Shown: in pieces, positions 5,856-5,930 of the stretch
Layout of the letters: each line of letters starts with the position of its first letter
Position numbering within the stretch: the stretch's first letter is position 1
Assembly (NCBI GenBank): GCA_900549155.1
Contig: URNF01000120.1
Location: 1 to 5,930, forward strand
Reading direction: 5' to 3'
Source: an uncultured Oscillospiraceae bacterium
Lineage (GTDB): Bacteria; Bacillota; Clostridia; Oscillospirales; Acutalibacteraceae
Length of the DNA stretch: 5,930 nt
Translations under genes and position numbers: made by a program
Notes under the pieces: model-generated
Seen by the model: the letters and a program-made list of their open reading frames with translations, nothing else
Database searches by the model: none
What the model was told of the DNA's origin: nothing

Positions 5856-5875
5856 AGAACACGCGCCAAAGATAA

Positions 5876-5930
5876 GGGAGAGTTCCCGAGTGGCCAAAGG
5901 GGACAGACTGTAAATCTGCTGCTTTATGCT
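5876..5930 (+). tRNA. tRNA-Tyr (anticodon GTA), 5' part, cut by the right window edge
   Basis: The sequence matches the 5' half of a class II tyrosine tRNA. The acceptor strand is GGGAGAG (5876-5882), followed by TT at positions 8-9. The D arm pairs CCC (5885-5887) with GGG (5899-5901) around GAGTGGCCAAA. The anticodon loop CTGTAAA (5908-5914) carries GTA at 5910-5912, reading Tyr codons. A long variable arm begins at GCTTTATGC (5921-5929). The T arm and 3' acceptor strand lie beyond the window, so the exact 5' end rests on alignment with known tRNA-Tyr positions. The outermost anticodon-stem pair (27-43) is A.C (5903 with 5919), which is unusual. Confidence 0.92.

Noticed and set aside
4834..5862. 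Long minus-strand open frame (342 codons) opposite tex, with others at 4228-4782 and 4824-5255
   Set aside because: They lie fully antisense to a clearly real Tex gene, have His/Arg-rich, low-complexity composition typical of shadow frames in GC-rich DNA, and lack a ribosome site or family motif.

Overview
The window looks like an ordinary chromosomal segment from a GC-rich member of the Bacillota, most likely class Clostridia (Oscillospirales-like). The evidence is: GC-rich coding sequence, purine-rich Shine-Dalgarno sites, near-consensus sigma-A type promoters with 17-base spacers, a lipoprotein with a Cys-rich 'CxH...CxxCG' knuckle typical of clostridial surface proteins, and a Tex protein close to the Bacillus length. 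This assignment is inference; there is no rRNA or species marker in the window.

Layout. Positions 1-61 hold two hairpins: the truncated end of a plus-strand terminator entering from the left, and a GC-rich stem-loop just after the first gene. From 883 down to 62 (minus) is a TtcA-family PP-loop tRNA thiolase. Its start overlaps the stop of a 468-residue MOP/Wzx-type polysaccharide flippase (2286 to 880, minus, GTG start), so the two form a translationally coupled operon with its own promoter at 2317-2345. A symmetric bidirectional-type terminator (2355-2384) separates them from a 247-residue secreted lipoprotein gene (3139 to 2396, minus). A compact divergent promoter region (3140-3262) drives the lipoprotein leftward. 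Rightward it drives a two-gene operon: a 110-residue protein I do not recognise (3263-3595) and, 8 bases later, the RNA-binding transcription accessory factor Tex (3604-5757). After tex come a perfect 14-bp stem-loop, a strong promoter, and the 5' part of a tRNA-Tyr(GUA) gene that runs off the right edge.

The genes do not form one obvious pathway. The flippase and lipoprotein point to the cell envelope; Tex, the TtcA-like enzyme and the tRNA point to RNA metabolism. No mobile element, CRISPR array, phage gene or defence system is visible. The points most worth a second look are the unrecognised small protein coupled to Tex, the back-to-back promoters with mirror-image -35 boxes, a dyad bracketing the tRNA -10 box, a shared 12-mer in two promoters, and an A.C mismatch in the tRNA anticodon stem. 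I found no clear candidate for an undescribed multi-gene system.
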